A stretch of DNA of 28,265 nucleotides. It comes from a virus. Below the pieces are notes generated by a model that was given only the letters and a program-made list of their open reading frames with translations, ran no database searches and was not told the DNA's origin. This document shows positions 27,863 through 28,265 of this stretch, one piece after another. Where the stretch lies: positions 1 to 28,265 of the IMG/VR virus record IMGVR_UViG_3300031857_001049; one strand, given 5' to 3'. The first letter of the stretch is position 1. Each line of letters begins with the position of its first letter. The translations under genes were made by a program, and so were the position numbers.

Positions 27863-28265
27863 TTAGCAAATCTCTCATCTGATTGTACGAATCCACACAC
27901 GCATTGAGTGCAGCAGTATTCCGATCTCCCTGTGCCACTATTTCTGCGATGGCTTGGAGGGTTGCTCTGTCGGCATCAGAAGCTGTGTCAGCCTGTCTGT
28001 CAGGTTCACTGGTTGCTTTTGTATCTGTGGTGGCAATGGGGGTACTTGTGGGGGTTTGTACACAACTTGGGGTGGGGAGGCGCACCCTACCAGCACGAAT
28101 GGCAGCATCCAAAGCACTTTGTTTTTTGTTGACAACATCGTTAACCTCCAAAAGTTTACCAGCAGTAGCGTTTAATTGTTCGTTGAGTTTCTGTTCAGTT
28201 TGACGAGACTCCTCATTCTTGCGAGCAATCTCAATCTGCATCTCTTTGTCTCTGTCTGACCAACC
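27849..28265 (-). CDS. Rz: Rz-like inner-membrane spanin, partial
   Basis: The frame is open to the right edge (GWSDRDKEM... before the Met at 28241), so the N-terminal part, which should hold the membrane anchor, is outside the window. The visible 138 residues have a coiled-coil stretch (ARKNEESRQTEQKLNEQLNA), a Pro/Thr-rich linker, and a second helix (LQAIAEIVAQGDRNTAALNA). Rz-type spanins bridge inner and outer membranes and fuse them in the last lysis step. An Rz1 lipoprotein is embedded out of frame, which supports the call. Confidence 0.8.
   Translation of the reverse strand, partial: GWSDRDKEMQIEIARKNEESRQTEQKLNEQLNATAGKLLEVNDVVNKKQSALDAAIRAGRVRLPTPSCVQTPTSTPIATTDTKATSEPDRQADTASDADRATLQAIAEIVAQGDRNTAALNACVDSYNQMRDLLNGNK
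27938..28138 (-). CDS. Rz1: Rz1-like outer-membrane spanin lipoprotein, embedded in Rz
   Basis: A protein of 66 residues read in another frame of the same strand, wholly inside the Rz gene. MLSTKNKVLWMLPFVLVGCA is a lipoprotein signal peptide with a lipobox LVGC at Cys 19. A proline-rich stretch (YKPPQVPPLPPQIQKQ) follows. Small, proline-rich lipoproteins nested in Rz are the standard Rz1 arrangement. It should form the Rz-Rz1 complex across the periplasm. Confidence 0.88.
   Translation of the reverse strand: MLSTKNKVLWMLPFVLVGCASPPQVVYKPPQVPPLPPQIQKQPVNLTDRLTQLLMPTEQPSKPSQK

Overview
This window looks like a large part of a tailed bacteriophage genome with podovirus-like architecture. It has terminase, portal, scaffold, one major capsid protein and a tail adaptor/nozzle pair resembling T7 gp11/gp12, but no tape measure, tail tube or sheath gene. 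The Rz/Rz1 spanin pair and the SSB-like acidic C-terminal tip imply a Gram-negative host. Two exact DnaA boxes, Fur-like and LexA-like sites, and similarity to small conserved genes I associate with freshwater phages suggest a proteobacterial, perhaps betaproteobacterial, host. That host assignment is inference. No integrase or clear lysogeny repressor, tRNA, CRISPR array or insertion sequence was seen. Both window edges cut through minus-strand genes.

Layout: (1) 1-16208, minus strand, read from high to low coordinates: small terminase, large terminase, portal, a 1434-residue S74-type tail fibre, small accessory genes, scaffold, major capsid protein, a small beta protein between two terminators, a coiled-coil membrane protein, a run of five tiny lysine-rich proteins, tail adaptor, nozzle, tail-collar fibre, a cupin, and a partial gene at the left edge. 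Ten genes in this block are chained by nine consecutive 4-nt start/stop overlaps. (2) 16209-17160: a control region holding one small minus-strand gene (16569-16796) between two roughly 360-bp non-coding stretches. The left stretch has a LexA-like box, two Fur-like boxes and direct repeats. The right stretch has a DnaA-box cluster (candidate origin) and palindromes. (3) 17161-18977, plus strand: small genes of unknown function ending in a good intrinsic terminator at 18987-19007. (4) 19049-22599, minus strand: DNA-metabolism genes (HNH nuclease, VRR-NUC-type nuclease, Mom-like DNA modification enzyme, DUF1376 replication-type protein, winged-helix protein). (5) 22768-25766, plus strand: a DUF1071/Sak3-type single-strand annealing protein, a small SSB-like protein, a candidate structured RNA, a winged-helix protein, a MazG-like pyrophosphohydrolase and several unknown small proteins. 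(6) 25783-28265, minus strand: a two-helix membrane protein (holin candidate), HTH-phosphoesterase, HExxH protein, GH19 endolysin and Rz with Rz1 embedded in it.

How it fits together: blocks 2 to 5 supply early and middle functions (origin, recombination, modification, nucleotide metabolism, regulators). Blocks 1 and 6 are the late virion and lysis genes. If the genome is circular or circularly permuted, the left-edge minus-strand transcript may continue into the right-edge lysis block. Several control regions share a TTAGGGTTTA(C/T)CCTAA-like palindrome that may be a phage-specific operator. The window shows no DNA polymerase, primase or helicase, so replication may depend on the host replisome recruited through DnaA, unless those genes lie outside the window.
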